The position numbers and the translations under genes were made by a program. A stretch of DNA of 64,000 nucleotides from a bacterium (GTDB taxonomy: Bacteria; Desulfobacterota; Binatia; HRBIN30; CADEER01), in NCBI GenBank assembly GCA_030430165.1, contig JAUIGL010000011.1:1-64000 (forward strand). Direction: 5' to 3'. How positions within the stretch are numbered: position 1 is the first letter of the stretch; each line of letters opens with the position of its first letter. This document shows, one piece after another, positions 15,641 to 25,601 of the stretch. The notes beneath the pieces are model-generated. The model did not search any database and had not been told where the DNA came from. It worked only from the letters and a program-made list of their open reading frames with translations.

Positions 15641-16540
15641 ATGCCCGACTCGCCCCCGGCTTGGTTGCGATCGGCGCTGGCGGCGCCGGTCGAAGAAGAC
15701 GAGATCGCCGTCGACGGTTGCCGCATCCACCGCATGATGTGGGGCGAGCGCGGTCAGCCGGGTCTGGTGCTGGTGCATGGCGGCGCCGGGCACGCCCACT
15801 GGTGGAGCTTCATTGCGCCGCTCTTCCCGCAGTACCGAGTGGTCGCGCTCGATCTCTCCGGCCACGGCGACAGCGGCCGGCGCGATGCCTACAGTCTCGA
15901 GAATTGGACCGAGGAAGTGGTCGGGGTGGTCGCAGGCGCGGGCATGGAAGGGCCGCCGGTGGTGATCGGCCACTCGATGGGCGGCTTCGTCGCAACCGCG
16001 ACGGCGGTGCGCGCCGGCTCGGAGATCGCCGGCATCATCGTTCTCGACAGCCCGATGGTGTCGGTCGACCCGGAGGTCGAAGCGGCGCGGCTGGGACAGT
16101 CGTTTGGCGCGCCCAAGGTCTACCCCGATATGGAGACTGCGGTGGCGCGCTTCAGAACCGTGCCGCCGCAGGATCACTACGACCCGCACATTCTCCGCCA
16201 CGTCGCCGAGCATTCCCTGCGACCGGTCGAGGGTGGCTTCAGCTGGAAGTTCGATCCCAAGCTGTTCATGGCGGTCAGCCGCTCGCATGCCGCCGAGATG
16301 TTGCCGCGGGTTCGCGGACGCGTGGCACTGATCCGATCCGAGCACGGCCTGGTGACGCCGGAGATCGGCAAGGTGATGTACGAGGCGCTCGGTCGGGTGG
16401 CGCCGGTGGTCGAGATGCCGCTCGCCGGACACCACATGATGCTCGATCAACCTCTGCTACTGGTCACCGCGCTGCGCGCGTTGCTGGCCGACTGGGAGCA
16501 CTCGGTCCCATTCCCGCGCCAGCACCTCGCGCGCCGCTGA
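15641..16540 (+). CDS. Alpha/beta-fold hydrolase
   Basis: 299 residues. Classic alpha/beta hydrolase: oxyanion strand LVLVHGGAGHAHWW, LDLSGHGDSG, nucleophile elbow VIGHSMGGFVA and the late histidine AGHHMMLDQP. The acid is probably in RSEHGLVTPE or nearby. The substrate is unknown; the family covers esterases, haloalkane and C-C hydrolases. The start chosen is ATG at 15641, where the sequence MPDSPPAWLR begins. It converges on the acyl-CoA dehydrogenase pair across a long inverted repeat. Confidence 0.85.
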   Translation: MPDSPPAWLRSALAAPVEEDEIAVDGCRIHRMMWGERGQPGLVLVHGGAGHAHWWSFIAPLFPQYRVVALDLSGHGDSGRRDAYSLENWTEEVVGVVAGAGMEGPPVVIGHSMGGFVATATAVRAGSEIAGIIVLDSPMVSVDPEVEAARLGQSFGAPKVYPDMETAVARFRTVPPQDHYDPHILRHVAEHSLRPVEGGFSWKFDPKLFMAVSRSHAAEMLPRVRGRVALIRSEHGLVTPEIGKVMYEALGRVAPVVEMPLAGHHMMLDQPLLLVTALRALLADWEHSVPFPRQHLARR

Positions 16541-16560
16541 CCTCTCTCGATACGCCCCCC

Positions 16561-16671
16561 CCTCGATACGCCCTTCGGGCTACTCGGGACAAACGGTTGC
16601 AGGAAAGGTTGATGGGGGATCCGAGTCGGCCCCACTCCGTGTCCCCGAGTAGCCCGAAGGGCGTATCGAGG
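16561..16671. repeat. Long inverted repeat between convergent genes
   Basis: The arms CCTCGATACGCCCTTCGGGC.. (16561-16590) and ..GCCCGAAGGGCGTATCGAGG (16641-16671) match over about 30 bp with one extra C. Each arm also contains a small CGCCCTTCGGGC palindrome. The loop is 50 bp. It separates the hydrolase from the acyl-CoA dehydrogenases and could terminate both transcripts. Confidence 0.75.
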
Positions 16672-16727
16672 GGCGGTCTCCGCCTAGCGACCGCCACACC
16701 TTGCCTCTGCCTCTGCTTCGCCTCTGC

Positions 16728-17696
16728 CTACGAGCGTAGCGAGTTCGGAGCCGTCACGAACTCCCACAACCGCTCCGCACCCAGCCCCGCCACGTGGCGC
16801 CCGACCCGCTCCTGCCAATAGCGTTCGCTGCCGGCTTCGTCGCGCCAGCTCCACAGGCGGCGGGTGAAGTGGTGCAGTTGATGCTCGTGGGTGAAGCCGA
16901 TCGCTCCGTGTACCTGATGCGCGATCGGCGCGACGATGCCGCAGGCTTCGCCGACCCGTGCCTTGGCGACGCCCACCTCGAGCGCGAAACGCTCGGGGTT
17001 CGCGGTGCCGAGCATGTCGATGGCGGACCCAGCCGCGCGTGACGCTGCCGCCACCTCCGCCGCCATGATCGCCAGGCTGTGCTGGATCGCCTGGAACTTC
17101 GCCAGCGGTCGTCCGAACTGCTGGCGCTCGTTGACGTACTGTACCGACAGCTCGAGCACGCGCCCGAGGCAGCCGGCGATCGCGGCGGTGCGGCCGAGAG
17201 CGAACAGCTCCCAAGCGGGATCCTCGATGTCGAGGGTGCGCGGCTGGCGAATCTCGATCGAGTCGCGAGCTTCGCCGCTCGGGTTGACCCGGTGCTCGAT
17301 GTCCGCGTCGACCTCGACCAACAGCGCCTCGCCGCCCGGCTCGATGCCGATTGCGGCGTCGGCGCGCCGCCCCCAGGCGATGTCGACGATGCGCTCGCCG
17401 CTGACCACTCCGAGCGAGACGAAGCGTCCGGCGTCGCCGGTCCAGCGATTGGCGAGAGTGACTTCGAGCAGCGGGATCGGTGCGGCGTGACGGCCGCCGA
17501 GCTGCACCAGGGCAAAGGCGTCGCCAAGCTCGGCGCCGCTCTCGGGCATCGCCAGCATGTGCAGGCCGTTCTCCTCGATCTGGCCCCACAGCTTCTCCGG
17601 GAACGCGCCGCCTTCGGCGGACTCGAGTCGTTCCTTGTCGCAGTGGTCGGCGAAGATGCGCTCGGCCGATTCGAGCAGGAGCTTGCGGGTATCCAT
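16728..17696 (-). CDS. Acyl-CoA dehydrogenase, small partner subunit
   Basis: 322 residues, shorter than the usual ~380. It has the acyl-CoA dehydrogenase C-terminal helical domain with YVNERQQFGRPLAKFQAIQHSLAI near 190 and APIAHQVHGAIGFTHEHQLHHFTRRLW near 260, but only a weak N-terminal half (MAMPESGAELG). ATG at 17696 overlaps the stop of the upstream dehydrogenase (TGATG), so the two are translationally coupled. Paired, partly degenerate dehydrogenases of this kind form heteromeric enzymes in actinobacterial sterol side-chain catabolism (FadE28-FadE29). A heteromer here is inference. Confidence 0.85.
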   Translation of the reverse strand: MDTRKLLLESAERIFADHCDKERLESAEGGAFPEKLWGQIEENGLHMLAMPESGAELGDAFALVQLGGRHAAPIPLLEVTLANRWTGDAGRFVSLGVVSGERIVDIAWGRRADAAIGIEPGGEALLVEVDADIEHRVNPSGEARDSIEIRQPRTLDIEDPAWELFALGRTAAIAGCLGRVLELSVQYVNERQQFGRPLAKFQAIQHSLAIMAAEVAAASRAAGSAIDMLGTANPERFALEVGVAKARVGEACGIVAPIAHQVHGAIGFTHEHQLHHFTRRLWSWRDEAGSERYWQERVGRHVAGLGAERLWEFVTAPNSLRS

Positions 17697-18835
17697 CAGC
17701 GCAGTCCCAACCCGCGCGCGATGACGCCGCGCATGATCTCGCGCGTACCCCCGCGCAGGGTGAAAGCGGGAGTGTTGAGCAGGGACTCGACGAACGTTTC
17801 GCGATACCGGTCCCACCCCTCGGCGACGGGCGCGGTCGGCGCCACCGATCTGGCGAGCTCGGGGAGTGCCTGCTCGAAGTCGTTGCCGAGCGATTTGACG
17901 AGAGCGGCCTCGACTTCGGGGCTCTTGCCGGCTTCGAGCATGCCGGCAACCGAGATCGACATCCGGCGCAGGGTCATCAGATGCGCGGCGGCTCGACCGA
18001 TTGCGGCTGCCTGGTCGGCGGTCGGTTGAGTGCCGACTGCGCGGACCAGCTCGACGAAGACGCGGAACGTCGACAGGAATCGCTCGGGGCCGCTGCGTTC
18101 GTAGGCGAGCTCGCTGGTGACCTGTTTCCAGCCGTTGCCCGGTTCGCCGACGATGCGGTCGGCGGGGACCACAACGTCTTCGAATACGACCTCGTTGAAG
18201 TCTTCTGCGCCGGTGATGTTGCGAATCGGTCGCACCGCGGCTCCGTCGTTGCGCAGGTCGATGAGCAATTGTGACAGCCCGGCGTGGCGGTTCTCGGAGG
18301 GGGGCTCGGTGCGCACCAGGGCGACCATATAGTGGTTGCGGTGGGCGTCGGTCGTCCACAGCTTGGTCCCGTTGATCCGCCACTGATCGCCGACCCGTTC
18401 GGCGGTGGTTCGCACCGAGGCGAGGTCGGAGCCGCTGTTTGGCTCGCTCATGCCGATCGAGAAGTAGGACTCGCCGCGAGTGATCGGCGGCAGGTAGCGG
18501 TTCTTCTGATCTTCGCTGCCGTATCGCAACAGCAGCGGGCCGCTCTGCCGATCGGCGATCCAGTGGGCGCTGACCGGAGCACCGGCGGCGAGCAACTCCT
18601 CGGTGACGACGTAGCGCTCGAAGAAGGTTCTCTCCCCGCCGCCGTACTGCTTCGGCCAGGTCATGCCGATCCAGCCGCGCTCACCGAGGCGGCGCGAAAA
18701 CTCTGGGTCGTGCCCGCTCGCAAAGTCCGAGCACGGGCGCGGGAGTCGATCTCTCTCGGCGCGAAGAAACTCGCGCACCTCGTGGCGCACGCGCTCGGCG
18801 GATTCGGGAAGGTCTACGGAGTCGAGCTGTAGCAT
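17696..18835 (-). CDS. Acyl-CoA dehydrogenase, large partner subunit
   Basis: 379 residues from ATG 18835 (8 more codons are possible). It keeps the FAD-binding motif: IGMSEPNSGSDLASVRTTAERVGDQWRINGTKLWTT, preceded by GWIGMTWPKQYGGG, with TLRGGTREIMRGVIARGLGLR at the end. It is upstream of, and overlapping, the smaller dehydrogenase. It oxidises an acyl-CoA at the alpha-beta position and passes electrons to ETF. It is divergent from a third dehydrogenase at 18942. Confidence 0.92.
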   Translation of the reverse strand: MLQLDSVDLPESAERVRHEVREFLRAERDRLPRPCSDFASGHDPEFSRRLGERGWIGMTWPKQYGGGERTFFERYVVTEELLAAGAPVSAHWIADRQSGPLLLRYGSEDQKNRYLPPITRGESYFSIGMSEPNSGSDLASVRTTAERVGDQWRINGTKLWTTDAHRNHYMVALVRTEPPSENRHAGLSQLLIDLRNDGAAVRPIRNITGAEDFNEVVFEDVVVPADRIVGEPGNGWKQVTSELAYERSGPERFLSTFRVFVELVRAVGTQPTADQAAAIGRAAAHLMTLRRMSISVAGMLEAGKSPEVEAALVKSLGNDFEQALPELARSVAPTAPVAEGWDRYRETFVESLLNTPAFTLRGGTREIMRGVIARGLGLR

Positions 18836-18921
18836 TCGATCCGCAGTCTGGCCGGGCAAGCGCGATTGGGCAAGATAGCGGTGCGTGGAATTCTCGGCGA
18901 ACGCGATGTACAGCTCAGCGG

Positions 18922-20064
<1,143 letters not shown>

Positions 20065-20126
20065 TCATACGCACCGCGGGTCTCGTCACTGAACCGTTTC
20101 GTCTCCAGACCGCGGATGTGGCTCAT

Positions 20127-20254
20127 TTTTTATCCACAGATTACACCGATTACGCAGATTAGAGCTCCGGCTTGAAAAGGTGATCGGCCCCCGTCCCGCA
20201 GCCAAAGAACCTGAGAGCAGAATCTGTGAAATCTGTGAAATCTGTGGATAAAAA
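20127..20254. repeat. CAGATTACG-type inverted element, copy 1
   Basis: Perfect 16-bp ends TTTTTATCCACAGATT (20127-20142) and AATCTGTGGATAAAAA (20239-20254). Inside the arms are near-tandem 10-bp units: GATTACACC, GATTACGCA, TCTGTGAAA. It lies between the convergent dehydrogenase and isomerase genes. Relatives are at 21757, 24159, 27063, 37357 and 52147. Confidence 0.75.
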
Positions 20255-20320
20255 CATGAGCCTGCCGCCTTCTTCGAGACGAGCAGCGGAGTGATCTCCC
20301 ACTGCCGTGACTTGGAGCAT

Positions 20321-20944
20321 TCAGATGGGCCCCGCTCCGCGCCGGCCGCCGAGGATCCAGCGGATCATCGGTAGGTGCTGGCGGCCGTAGAAGACTTCGC
20401 CGTCGACGACGAACGCCGGCGCCTGGAACAAGCCGATCTCGCGCAGAGCGTCGTCGCAGCTCGCCAGCTCGGTGGAGCCGGTGTCGTTTGCCCAGGCGGC
20501 AAAGCCAGACGCTGGGACGAAAGGGTCGAGCAAGTCGCTGAGCCGGGCCGGATCGCCGAGGTCGAGTGTGCCTTCCCAGTAGCGGCCGAACAGCTGCTGG
20601 AGAAACTGCGGGAGGGCCTGCGGCGCGCGCTGGCGCAGCCACAGCCAGGCGATTCGCGCCGTCGTCGTATCGTCGTCGCGGTAGGGGCGGTCGAGTGCGA
20701 TGCCCTGGGCGCGCGAGTAGACTTCGATCTCGCGCAGCAGCGCTTGCGCGCGGTAGCGGCGGTGCCTGATGCCGCGATCGTCGGTCGGCCCTGGCTCACT
20801 CGGTGGGTTCAGCGGCGGCGTGTCGATCGGCAGCCAGTCGACCTTGCTTGGGATCTCACTGGCGAGCCGAGCTGCCGGAGCGAGCGCCAGATACGAGAAC
20901 GGGTGGCGCGGGTCGAGCGCGATGGTCAGCTTGGCCGTGCTCAC
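20321..20944 (-). CDS. DsbA-fold 2-hydroxychromene-2-carboxylate isomerase-like protein, paralogue 2
   Basis: 207 residues. The thioredoxin-like start (TIALDPRHPFSYLAL), VDWLPIDTPPL, a helical insertion, and the end LFQAPAFVVDGEVFYGRQHLPMIRWIL show the DsbA/HCCA-isomerase fold (FGVPxFVVxGExFxGxDRL-type block). There is no CxxC, so redox activity is unlikely. It starts at GTG 20944, overlapping the previous stop by 4 bp (GTGA), so it is translated as a coupled pair with its paralogue. HCCA isomerases use glutathione in naphthalene breakdown; the real substrate here is unknown. Confidence 0.82.
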   Translation of the reverse strand: MSTAKLTIALDPRHPFSYLALAPAARLASEIPSKVDWLPIDTPPLNPPSEPGPTDDRGIRHRRYRAQALLREIEVYSRAQGIALDRPYRDDDTTTARIAWLWLRQRAPQALPQFLQQLFGRYWEGTLDLGDPARLSDLLDPFVPASGFAAWANDTGSTELASCDDALREIGLFQAPAFVVDGEVFYGRQHLPMIRWILGGRRGAGPI

Positions 20945-21645
20945 GCGAAGCTCCTGTTGGCGACGTCGGGAGCGGGTCCGGTTCGTCCCGCCAGGAGCCA
21001 GGCGACTCGCGGCAGGTGCTCGCGTCCGAACCACATCTCCTCGCCAACCAGATAGGTCGGCACGCCGAACACCCCGCCGTCGAAGGCTCGTTGGTTGAGG
21101 AGATCGTGCTGGCTGCGTCCTTCGCCGGCGGCGAACTCGGCGAACCCGGTGCAGTCGACGCCAGCTTCCTCGAGCGTCGACTGCAGAACGTCGAGGCTCT
21201 CGATGTCGAGCTCGCGGCGCCAGAACGGCGGATAGGCGCGGTCGAGGAAGCGATCGAGCGCATCGCTGCCCTGGCGCTTGGCCCACAGCATGGCGATGCC
21301 CGCCAAGCTCGAATCCCAGATCTTCTCGGTACCGCGCAGCGTCTTGTCGGTGAGCGCGGCGTAGCGTCGCGCGTCGCGGTATGCGTAGCGAACGCCGCTC
21401 CACTGCTGCGCGGTTCGATTGGCCGTGGCGACGCGCCCGCGCTTGTCGAGTCGCGCCGAGCCGAGATAGCTCGGGATGTCGAGGGTGAACGGCCGCCAGT
21501 CGATCGGCACGCCGACCGAGCGCGCCATCGCCCGGGTCGGCTCGATGGCGACGAACGCGTAGGGACTCTTCAGGTCGATGTACACAGCCAGCGGCGCATC
21601 GCCGCGCAGGGCAGCGAAGCGTCCGGAGTCGCGTCCTCGTGGCAT
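20941..21645 (-). CDS. DsbA-fold 2-hydroxychromene-2-carboxylate isomerase-like protein, paralogue 1
   Basis: 234 residues. It begins with AVYIDLKSPYAFVAIEPTRAM and ends with GVFGVPTYLVGEEMWFGREHLPRVAWLLAG, the two strongest signatures of the HCCA-isomerase/DsbA family. The SPYAF serine takes the place of the CxxC. It is a tandem paralogue of the following gene, probably arisen by duplication and acting as a heterodimer or on related substrates (inference). It is upstream and coupled by GTGA overlap. Confidence 0.85.
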   Translation of the reverse strand: MPRGRDSGRFAALRGDAPLAVYIDLKSPYAFVAIEPTRAMARSVGVPIDWRPFTLDIPSYLGSARLDKRGRVATANRTAQQWSGVRYAYRDARRYAALTDKTLRGTEKIWDSSLAGIAMLWAKRQGSDALDRFLDRAYPPFWRRELDIESLDVLQSTLEEAGVDCTGFAEFAAGEGRSQHDLLNQRAFDGGVFGVPTYLVGEEMWFGREHLPRVAWLLAGRTGPAPDVANRSFA

Positions 21646-21756
21646 CGGCAGATACTGCGACTCGCTGCGTCCCTGGGCAAGCGGGGCGTTCAGGCGAGCG
21701 CGAAGACCTTGACTGGCGCAGTACTTTCGTCACCAAGCCGAGTTGAGCCACTTTCA

Positions 21757-21852
21757 TATCCACAGATTACGCAGATGAACACAGATTGTTCCGCGAGCTC
21801 CCCCGGTGCTGCGGAGTCCCACGAAAGAATCTGCGAAATCTGTGGATAAAAC
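21757..21852. repeat. CAGATTACG-type inverted element, copy 2
   Basis: ATATCCACAGATTACGCAGATGAACACAGATT on the left faces GAATCTGCGAAATCTGTGGATAAAA on the right. It fills part of the 318-bp gap between the divergent isomerase pair and photolyase, which is otherwise empty to my eye. Confidence 0.7.
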
Positions 21853-21963
21853 TCTGAAAGCCAATGTCACGGCCGCGGCGCTCGGTACTCTACCGTTCGG
21901 CTCCAGTTCTAGGACGATCGTCGAGATTGCGGGGTCGCCCGTGGCGACTACGATTATCCTGCC

Positions 21964-23448
21964 ATGGAGACGGTCTGGATTTTCGGCGATCAGCTCAATC
22001 GCCGCGTTGGCGCGCTGGCGAACCGTGGCGCCGATGATGCCCGTGTCCTGATCGTCGAGAGCGACGCAAAGATCCGCGGTCGGCGGTGGCATCGGCAGCG
22101 CCTGCACCTCTACCTCACGGCGATGCGCCGCTTTGCCGAAGAGCTCGAAGCCGAGGGGTTCGAGGTCGACTATCGCCGCGCTGCCAGCTTCGCCGCCGGG
22201 CTTCGCGAGCACCACCAACGGTACTCGCCCGATCGGGTAGTCGCGATGTCGCCGACGCGCTGGGGCCTCGCCGATCGCCTGCGTTCGTGGGACGTCGAGG
22301 TCGTCGACAACGACCAGTTTCTCTGCTCGGCAGAGGAGTTTCGCGACTGGGCCGAGGGACGAAAGCAGCTGCGGATGGAGCATTTCTACCGCTGGCAGCG
22401 CAAGCGGCACGGCATTCTCATGGACGGCGACGAACCGGAGGGCGGACGCTGGAACTTCGACGAGGAGAATCGCGAGCCGCCGCCGCCCGACGGCGAGTGG
22501 CCGGTGCCGGCGCGGTCCGAGCTGGGCGAGGTCGACCGCGACGTGCTCGCCGAGATCGAAGACATCGCCTTCGGCGCTGAACCCGCGGGCTGGTGGCCGA
22601 CCACTCGGCGCGCCGCCCTGGCGCGACTGCGCCACTTCACAGATGAGTGCCTGCCCCGTTTCGGTCCGCACCAGGACGCGATGACGATGCGATCGTGGCA
22701 TCTGGCGCACTCCCTGCTCAGTCCGGCTCTCAATGTCGGCATGCTGCACCCGCGCGAGATCTGCGAGGCAGTCGAGGAAGCGTATCGCGCCGGCCGGGTT
22801 CCCATCGCTTCGGCAGAGGGATTCATTCGCCAGGTGATCGGCTGGCGTGAGTTCGTCTGGGGGGTCTACTGGCTGTGGATGCCCGAGTACCGTGGGATGA
22901 ACGAGTTGGTTGCGGAGAACCCGCTGCTTCCCTGTTTCGACGATCCGAGTCGTACGGAGATGGCATGCGTGCGGTCCGTGGTCAGCGCCGTGCACGAACG
23001 CGGCTGGGCGCACCACATCGAACGCCTGATGCTTCTGGCGAACATCTCGCTGCTCTGCGAGGTGCGCCCGCAGGCGCTGCTCGACTGGATGGAGCGCGCG
23101 TTCGTCGACGCAGCCGAGTGGGTGATGGTTCCAAATGTGATCGGCATGGGCCTGCACGCCGATGGCGGGCGGATGGCGAGCAAGCCCTACGCCAGCGGTG
23201 GCGCGTACGTGAACCGGATGAGCGATTTCTGCGCCGACTGTCGTTTCGATCCGAAGGCTCGAACAGGAGACGACGCATGTCCCTTCACCTCGCTGTACTG
23301 GGGATTCGTCGAGCGCAACCGCGATCGCCTGGAGCGCAACCCGCGCACGTCGATGAGCGTGCGCAGCCTGGATCGGCTGGAGGACAAGGACGAGACGCTG
23401 GGCGCCGCAGAGCGGGTCCGCGATGCACTGGTTGCGGGAAAGATCTGA
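21964..23448 (+). CDS. phrB: Iron-sulfur bacterial photolyase/cryptochrome (PhrB/CryB class)
   Basis: 494 residues. The start METVWIFGDQLNRRV and the C-terminal FAD-binding helices (IGWREFVWGVYWLWMPEYR, WMERAFVDAAEWVMVPNVIGMGLHADGG) are characteristic of the class repairing (6-4) photoproducts. Four cysteines fit the 4Fe-4S ligands: one in EMACVRSVV and three in FCADCRFDPKARTGDDACPF. The full length is normal for the class. Light-driven electron transfer through FAD is family knowledge. ATG at 21964. The next gene overlaps or abuts its stop. Confidence 0.93.
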   Translation: METVWIFGDQLNRRVGALANRGADDARVLIVESDAKIRGRRWHRQRLHLYLTAMRRFAEELEAEGFEVDYRRAASFAAGLREHHQRYSPDRVVAMSPTRWGLADRLRSWDVEVVDNDQFLCSAEEFRDWAEGRKQLRMEHFYRWQRKRHGILMDGDEPEGGRWNFDEENREPPPPDGEWPVPARSELGEVDRDVLAEIEDIAFGAEPAGWWPTTRRAALARLRHFTDECLPRFGPHQDAMTMRSWHLAHSLLSPALNVGMLHPREICEAVEEAYRAGRVPIASAEGFIRQVIGWREFVWGVYWLWMPEYRGMNELVAENPLLPCFDDPSRTEMACVRSVVSAVHERGWAHHIERLMLLANISLLCEVRPQALLDWMERAFVDAAEWVMVPNVIGMGLHADGGRMASKPYASGGAYVNRMSDFCADCRFDPKARTGDDACPFTSLYWGFVERNRDRLERNPRTSMSVRSLDRLEDKDETLGAAERVRDALVAGKI

Positions 23449-23452
23449 ACCG

Positions 23453-24085
23453 GTGCGCTGCTTGGAGCGTTCTCTCGGTCGGCTGGCTGCCAGCGCGGTG
23501 GTTGGAGTGGTTCTAGCTGTGGTGAACGCCGCTGCCGCCGACCGGTCTACGCCCTGTGCGGAGACTGATTCCGAGCTCGCCGGGGACGAGGTGCGAGTCG
23601 AACGGCGTGAGCCTTCCGGGGGCGACGGTGTGGCGCTGATCGCCTGTGGCTTGGTCGACGCGCCGAGCGCGTCGGTCTGGCCGGTGCTGCGCGATTGCGA
23701 GCGCTACCAATCGTTCTTACCCGGCGTCACTCGTAGCGAGTTGCTGAGCCGGAGCGACGGAGTGGCGCGATGCAAGGTCGACATCGACCTACCGTTCCCG
23801 CTGTCGGAGCTTCGCTCGGTGACTCGAGTCGAGGAGAGCGAGCTGCCGAACGGCGTCTTCCGCCGCGCCTGGGAGCTAGAGGAAGGCAACTATCGCCGCA
23901 ACCGGGGTTCGTGGACGCTACGGCCGTGGGGCGAGGGTGCGCAGCGCACCCTCGCGATCTACGAAGTAGACCTCGAGCTGGGATACCCGGTACCGGACTT
24001 CCTGCTCTGGCGCGCCCAGTCCGCGACGGCGCCACGAGTCTTCGACGCGATCCGCGGCAAGGTAAAGGAAGATCTGGCGGAGTAG
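23453..24085 (+). CDS. Exported SRPBCC (START-like) ligand-binding protein
   Basis: About 210 residues from GTG 23453; an ATG at 23423 in the same frame would add 10 residues and overlap the photolyase gene by 26 bp. A hydrophobic signal-like start (SLGRLAASAVVGVVLAVVNA) precedes the lipid-binding domain: APSASVWPVLRDCERYQSFLPGVTRSELLS, then IDLPFPLSELRSVTRV and a conserved FLLWRAQSATAPRVFDAIRGKVKE. SRPBCC proteins bind hydrophobic ligands; the ligand here is not known. It is probably co-transcribed with photolyase but not functionally tied to it in an obvious way. Confidence 0.75.
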   Translation: MRCLERSLGRLAASAVVGVVLAVVNAAAADRSTPCAETDSELAGDEVRVERREPSGGDGVALIACGLVDAPSASVWPVLRDCERYQSFLPGVTRSELLSRSDGVARCKVDIDLPFPLSELRSVTRVEESELPNGVFRRAWELEEGNYRRNRGSWTLRPWGEGAQRTLAIYEVDLELGYPVPDFLLWRAQSATAPRVFDAIRGKVKEDLAE

Positions 24086-24158
24086 CGTTCGGGTCGAGTT
24101 GCCGCGCGGTGAGTCACTGAGCCGGCGTTGTCTCGCTCGATCCCTGTTGGCTCATTTC

Positions 24159-24262
24159 TTTAGCCACAGATTACGCAGATTTCGCGGATTTTTTTCTGGG
24201 CTGCGGGCGACGCACTGGTCCTGAGAACCAATCTGCGCCCATCTGCGCTCATCTGCGGCTAG
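24159..24262. repeat. CAGATTACG-type inverted element, copy 3
   Basis: TTTAGCCACAGATTACGCAGATTTCGCGGATT on the left and CCAATCTGCGCCCATCTGCGCTCATCTGCGGCTAGAG on the right. The 10-bp unit phase is retained although the bases have drifted. It is in the 448-bp gap after the SRPBCC gene, which also holds a C-rich palindrome at 24311; otherwise empty. Confidence 0.65.
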
Positions 24263-24310
24263 AGGGCAGGCGCAGATTTCGCAGCCCGGCCGATGGCTGG
24301 AAGCAGACTT

Positions 24311-24346
24311 CGTCCCCCCTTGCCAAGGGGGGACTTCAGGGGGGTC
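24311..24346. repeat. C-rich palindromic repeat, copy 2
   Basis: CGTCCCCCCTTGCCAAGGGGGGACTTCAGGGGGGTC. This is the core of the 9661 and 45737 elements, here without the flanking ~80 bp. Non-coding. Confidence 0.65.
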
Positions 24347-24533
24347 GCGTTCGCCCGACTTGCTTGCTTCGATAGTGACCTCTTCCCTAGCACGGCCCCC
24401 TTGGTGCCGTGACCGATCAGGCGGCTGGCGCTTTCGCAGGGCGTGGGTCGGGTGACAGCGGCTGACTAGAGAGTCTGGGTGCAGTCGCGGTAGCTCCTCG
24501 ACGAACTTGTCCGATTGTTCTAGGTGATCGTGG

Positions 24534-25601
24534 ATGCCGAGGGGGAATCAGGTAGCGAGGTTGTATGCGCTCGTGATGGACCTGGCGCGATCGCGTCGCG
24601 GGGTTCCGGTGGCTCGGTTGGCCGAACGCCACGGGTGGAATTTGCGCACCGTGTACCGCGATCTCGATGCGTTGCAGGCCGCCGGATTTCCGGTCACCCG
24701 CGAGGAGAACGGCGCCAAGTGGAAGATGATCGACGACTGGCGCGGGGAGATCCCGTTCCCGCTGACCAGCGGTGAGTTGCTCTCTCTCTTCGTGGCACGC
24801 GATCTCATGGGCCGGCTCGAGGGAGTGCCGGCCGCCAAGCATTTCGACTCCCTGATGCGCAAGCTGGCGCTTCCGCGCGCCCGTAGGACACAGGGGCAGG
24901 GCCAGCTGTTTCCGGTGTTCGACTCGCCCTTGTCGACCCCGAGTATTCTCGCCATCGACTACGCCCCGCACGAGGAGATGATCGCCCAGTTGTGGCAGGC
25001 GCGGTCCGAGCGAAAAACGGTCTCATGCGAGTACTACACGGCCAGCCGCGACGAGGTCACCCAACGGCGTCTCGATCCGTACGCATTGCACTACGACCCA
25101 GTGCTGGAGGCGTTGTATCTCTTCGCCTGGTGCCACGCACGTCGCGAGGTGCGCACGTTTGCAGTGCATCGCTTTCGCTCGGTCGAGACCTCGGACGAAG
25201 TCTTCGAGCAGGCGACGCCGTTCGACGTGGATCGCCATCTGCACGGGGCGCTGCGCATCTGGCGAGCCAAGAACGCCCAGCGGGTCGTCTTGCGCCTCGA
25301 GCCGTCCGCTCGTTGGGTCGCCGAGCGTCGTTGGCACGCCAGCCAGCGCACCGAAGACCTCGCCGACGGCTCAATCGAGATGGAGCTGACCGTCGGAGAC
25401 GAAGTCGAGCTCCGGCGCTTTCTTCTGGGCCTCGGCGCCGAGGTGAGAGTCCTCCGCCCCGCGAGTTTGCGCCGCCGTCTAGCAGCTGACCATAGAGCCG
25501 CCGCCGATGCCATCGGTCCGAAGGTTCGGGCGGGCTCGCGGACTAGATTGACTATGCCCGACAATCCGAGTGGGCAGAGTCAGGCACGTGTGCGGGGCTG
25601 A
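24534..25601 (+). CDS. WYL-domain transcriptional regulator (DeoR-like HTH)
   Basis: 355 residues. The N-terminal HTH_11 reads RRGVPVARLAERHGWNLRTVYRDLDALQAAGFPV (about 21-54). A WYL ligand-sensing domain is centred near 160-235 (RKTVSCEYYTAS, RRLDPYALHYDPVLEALYLFAWCHARREVRTFAVHRF), and a WCX-type C-terminal extension follows. WYL regulators bind nucleotides or single-stranded nucleic acid and control defence or stress genes. The following small operon is a possible but unproven target. Residues past ~330 are low-complexity. Confidence 0.9.
   Translation: MPRGNQVARLYALVMDLARSRRGVPVARLAERHGWNLRTVYRDLDALQAAGFPVTREENGAKWKMIDDWRGEIPFPLTSGELLSLFVARDLMGRLEGVPAAKHFDSLMRKLALPRARRTQGQGQLFPVFDSPLSTPSILAIDYAPHEEMIAQLWQARSERKTVSCEYYTASRDEVTQRRLDPYALHYDPVLEALYLFAWCHARREVRTFAVHRFRSVETSDEVFEQATPFDVDRHLHGALRIWRAKNAQRVVLRLEPSARWVAERRWHASQRTEDLADGSIEMELTVGDEVELRRFLLGLGAEVRVLRPASLRRRLAADHRAAADAIGPKVRAGSRTRLTMPDNPSGQSQARVRG

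Noticed and set aside
16728-18383. 551-codon frame covering both overlapping dehydrogenases
   Set aside because: Its first ~230 codons are the shadow of the upstream dehydrogenase; the true small dehydrogenase starts at 17696 by TGATG overlap.
20127-20254. CAGATTACG-type units as a CRISPR array
   Set aside because: Units are adjacent or inverted about 10-bp repeats, with no unique ~30-bp spacers and no cas genes in the window.
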